Assembly: GCA_002717185.1 (NCBI GenBank)
Contig: PBDC01000092.1
Span: 1-22,562 of the forward strand
Source of the DNA: Rhodospirillaceae bacterium
GTDB taxonomy: Bacteria > Pseudomonadota > Alphaproteobacteria > UBA8366 > GCA-2717185
DNA: 22,562 nucleotides
Reading direction: 5' to 3'
Both the position numbers and the translations under genes were made by a program. Every line of letters starts with the position of its first letter. Position 1 is the stretch's first letter. Positions 21,143 through 22,562 of this stretch are shown one piece after another. The notes beneath the pieces were generated by a model. That model had not been told where the DNA came from. It ran no database searches and saw only the letters and a list, made by a program, of their open reading frames with translations.

Positions 21143-22562
21143 TGTTAAAGAATATAAAAAAGTTATTTAAATCATTTTCCAAAGTTAAGTTGGTGCACGT
21201 TAAGAATTTAGTAATCATGGCATATTGTTTTTACGCATCACAATCTGTTGCGGAAGATAAATTTAATAAAATCATGAATTCCATGTTAAATAAAGATATT
21301 ACGTTAGAATATATAAATGGAGAAAGGCCATTTAAGGTTTTTAAGGATGGCAATGATTGGATAATAGAGCAACAAGAGAATTTTGAATCGTCAAGATTAG
21401 AAAGTGAAGGAGGTGATAAAATTTCGATGGAGGAATTCCCTGGCGAATGGCCAATAAATGGCACATGGGAATTCAGTGTAACGTCTGACGAATGTAAAAT
21501 TACTCATTTGAGTGAGTCTGATACCACTATGACGTGGTCGTGTCCCGAAGCGAATAAGAACCAGGCAAGTATTGCGAGTAATCAGGTAGAGAAAAGCAAA
21601 GGAATTAATTGGGTTGATAGAAGCCGAATTAAAGAAATTATTTATAAGACTGAAAGCGGAGAAACAAAAAAATTTAAAGTAACAAAAATAACTGATACAT
21701 ATATTGGATTTGATAATTACACCGAATGGGTAGCTAATTTTGCCGAAAATGGAATGAAGCCATATTCGCCTGGGCACAGTAATATAGAAACGACCATAGT
21801 GAGTGAAATACCAGAGAATTTTCTAGATTCGGATGTTGGCACAAGCCTTACGTACAAAGTGCAAGAAGAATGGAACGCCAGTTATGGGATGCTATGGGAG
21901 ATTCAAGTAGAGTTAAAAGAATCGGGGGTGTCAAAATTTAAAAATACAAATATTGAAACAATTTCATTAACACTTTACGGGAAATCAATTGAGCAAAATG
22001 GTTTTAATGAAAGCTCGTGGCATGAGGTAGGGGTGTCATTTGAAGAAAGCATTATTATTGATAAGCGCTCTAAAATATTGCTCTTTAGGCAAAGGGATTG
22101 GGAGAATAGGACTTCAAATAGCCCAGATGCTAAACAACAAACAATGAACATAGAAAAATTGGTTTACAGAGACGGCACTGAAGTCACCTGGAAGCAATGG
22201 GCTTTATGGGCACAACAGGAGAAGAAACGCAGAGAGGAGCTAGCTAATTCGAAGGCTAAAGAAGAAAGTGTAGCTGAAAAAGCACATGAAAATTCTAATA
22301 TTTCTCAAAAGAAAAATTCAGATAAATCCTCTGAAAATAAAGTTTCTAGTGTCCAAAATTCTCTTTCTAAGCTTGGCTACTACAAAGAAAAAGTTGACGG
22401 GATTTTGAATCCACATTTGTTATCTGCAATTTTGAGTTGGGGCAAAGATAGTGGCTTTGCATTTGATGGTAATATTTCGCCAGCGCTTGTCTCCATATTG
22501 GAACTTAAAGCGTCTGATGCAGAAATGACTAAAAAGAAAGCCATATTAGCCAAACAAAAAGA
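21142..22562 (+). CDS. Exported protein with C-terminal peptidoglycan-binding-like domain, partial (473+ aa)
   Basis: An uninterrupted frame runs from ATG 21142-21144 to the right edge (473 codons, no stop). GGAGG lies eight bases before the ATG, and the ATG overlaps the TAA of the previous gene, so translation is coupled. The N-terminus has a long positive region and a hydrophobic core (LVIMAYCFYASQSVA) fitting a Sec signal cleaved near residue 37. Residues 40-355 form an unrecognised, probably beta-rich part with Trp/Glu-rich segments and Cys118/Cys134. A Lys/Glu-rich linker (358-400) follows. VQNSLSKLGYYKEKVDGILN (404-423), then FDGNISPALVSIL, matches the PG_binding_1 pattern (VQxxL..LGYY.G.VDG..). 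Composition is strongly AT-rich. Its role is unknown; it may anchor to the cell wall. Confidence 0.85.
   Translation, partial: MLKNIKKLFKSFSKVKLVHVKNLVIMAYCFYASQSVAEDKFNKIMNSMLNKDITLEYINGERPFKVFKDGNDWIIEQQENFESSRLESEGGDKISMEEFPGEWPINGTWEFSVTSDECKITHLSESDTTMTWSCPEANKNQASIASNQVEKSKGINWVDRSRIKEIIYKTESGETKKFKVTKITDTYIGFDNYTEWVANFAENGMKPYSPGHSNIETTIVSEIPENFLDSDVGTSLTYKVQEEWNASYGMLWEIQVELKESGVSKFKNTNIETISLTLYGKSIEQNGFNESSWHEVGVSFEESIIIDKRSKILLFRQRDWENRTSNSPDAKQQTMNIEKLVYRDGTEVTWKQWALWAQQEKKRREELANSKAKEESVAEKAHENSNISQKKNSDKSSENKVSSVQNSLSKLGYYKEKVDGILNPHLLSAILSWGKDSGFAFDGNISPALVSILELKASDAEMTKKKAILAKQK

Overview
The window looks like accessory metabolic DNA from a Gram-negative bacterium, most likely an alphaproteobacterium. 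This rests on moderate-to-high GC over most of its length, the style of the ABC transporter and CoA-transferase genes, and exported proteins with classical signal peptides. The lineage call is an inference and cannot be settled here. No rRNA, tRNA, CRISPR array, intact transposase or transcription regulator was found. Composition falls clearly to AT-rich at the right end, from about 20.66 kb to the edge.

Left third (1-5.3 kb): short, scattered catabolic genes separated by long gaps. They are the start of a luciferase-type flavin monooxygenase at the left edge (1-119, minus), a decayed reading frame (196-549, minus), a RutD-like alpha/beta hydrolase (602-1390, minus), a DUF1330 protein (1780-2073, plus), an iodotyrosine-deiodinase-like nitroreductase (2408-3106, minus) and a fumarate-reductase-type flavoprotein (3788-5332, plus). 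The mix suggests breakdown of an unusual organic compound by flavin chemistry.

Middle (5.4-11.3 kb, minus strand): a co-directional block. Read 5' to 3' it runs creatinase, ABC ATPase, periplasmic binding protein, then two permeases of the polyamine/opine (PotABCD) type. Creatinase keeps all the substrate and catalytic residues I could place. The simplest reading is import of creatine or a related guanidino compound, followed by cleavage to sarcosine and urea.

Right of centre (11.8-18.9 kb): a tandem class III CoA-transferase with one apparently degenerate half, a conserved protein of unknown function, and an MmgE/PrpD protein run left to right. Facing them is a thiolase-fold protein with an altered active site, paired with a DUF35 zinc-ribbon protein. 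Together they could activate a carboxylic acid as a CoA ester, rearrange it, and cut a C-C bond by a retro-aldol or thiolase-like step.

Right end (19.05-22.56 kb): a GMC flavoprotein dehydrogenase with a Cys-x5-Cys-x3-Cys iron-sulfur-type motif, its gluconate-2-dehydrogenase subunit-3-like partner, and a translationally coupled exported protein with a peptidoglycan-binding-like domain that runs off the window. The last two genes are AT-rich.
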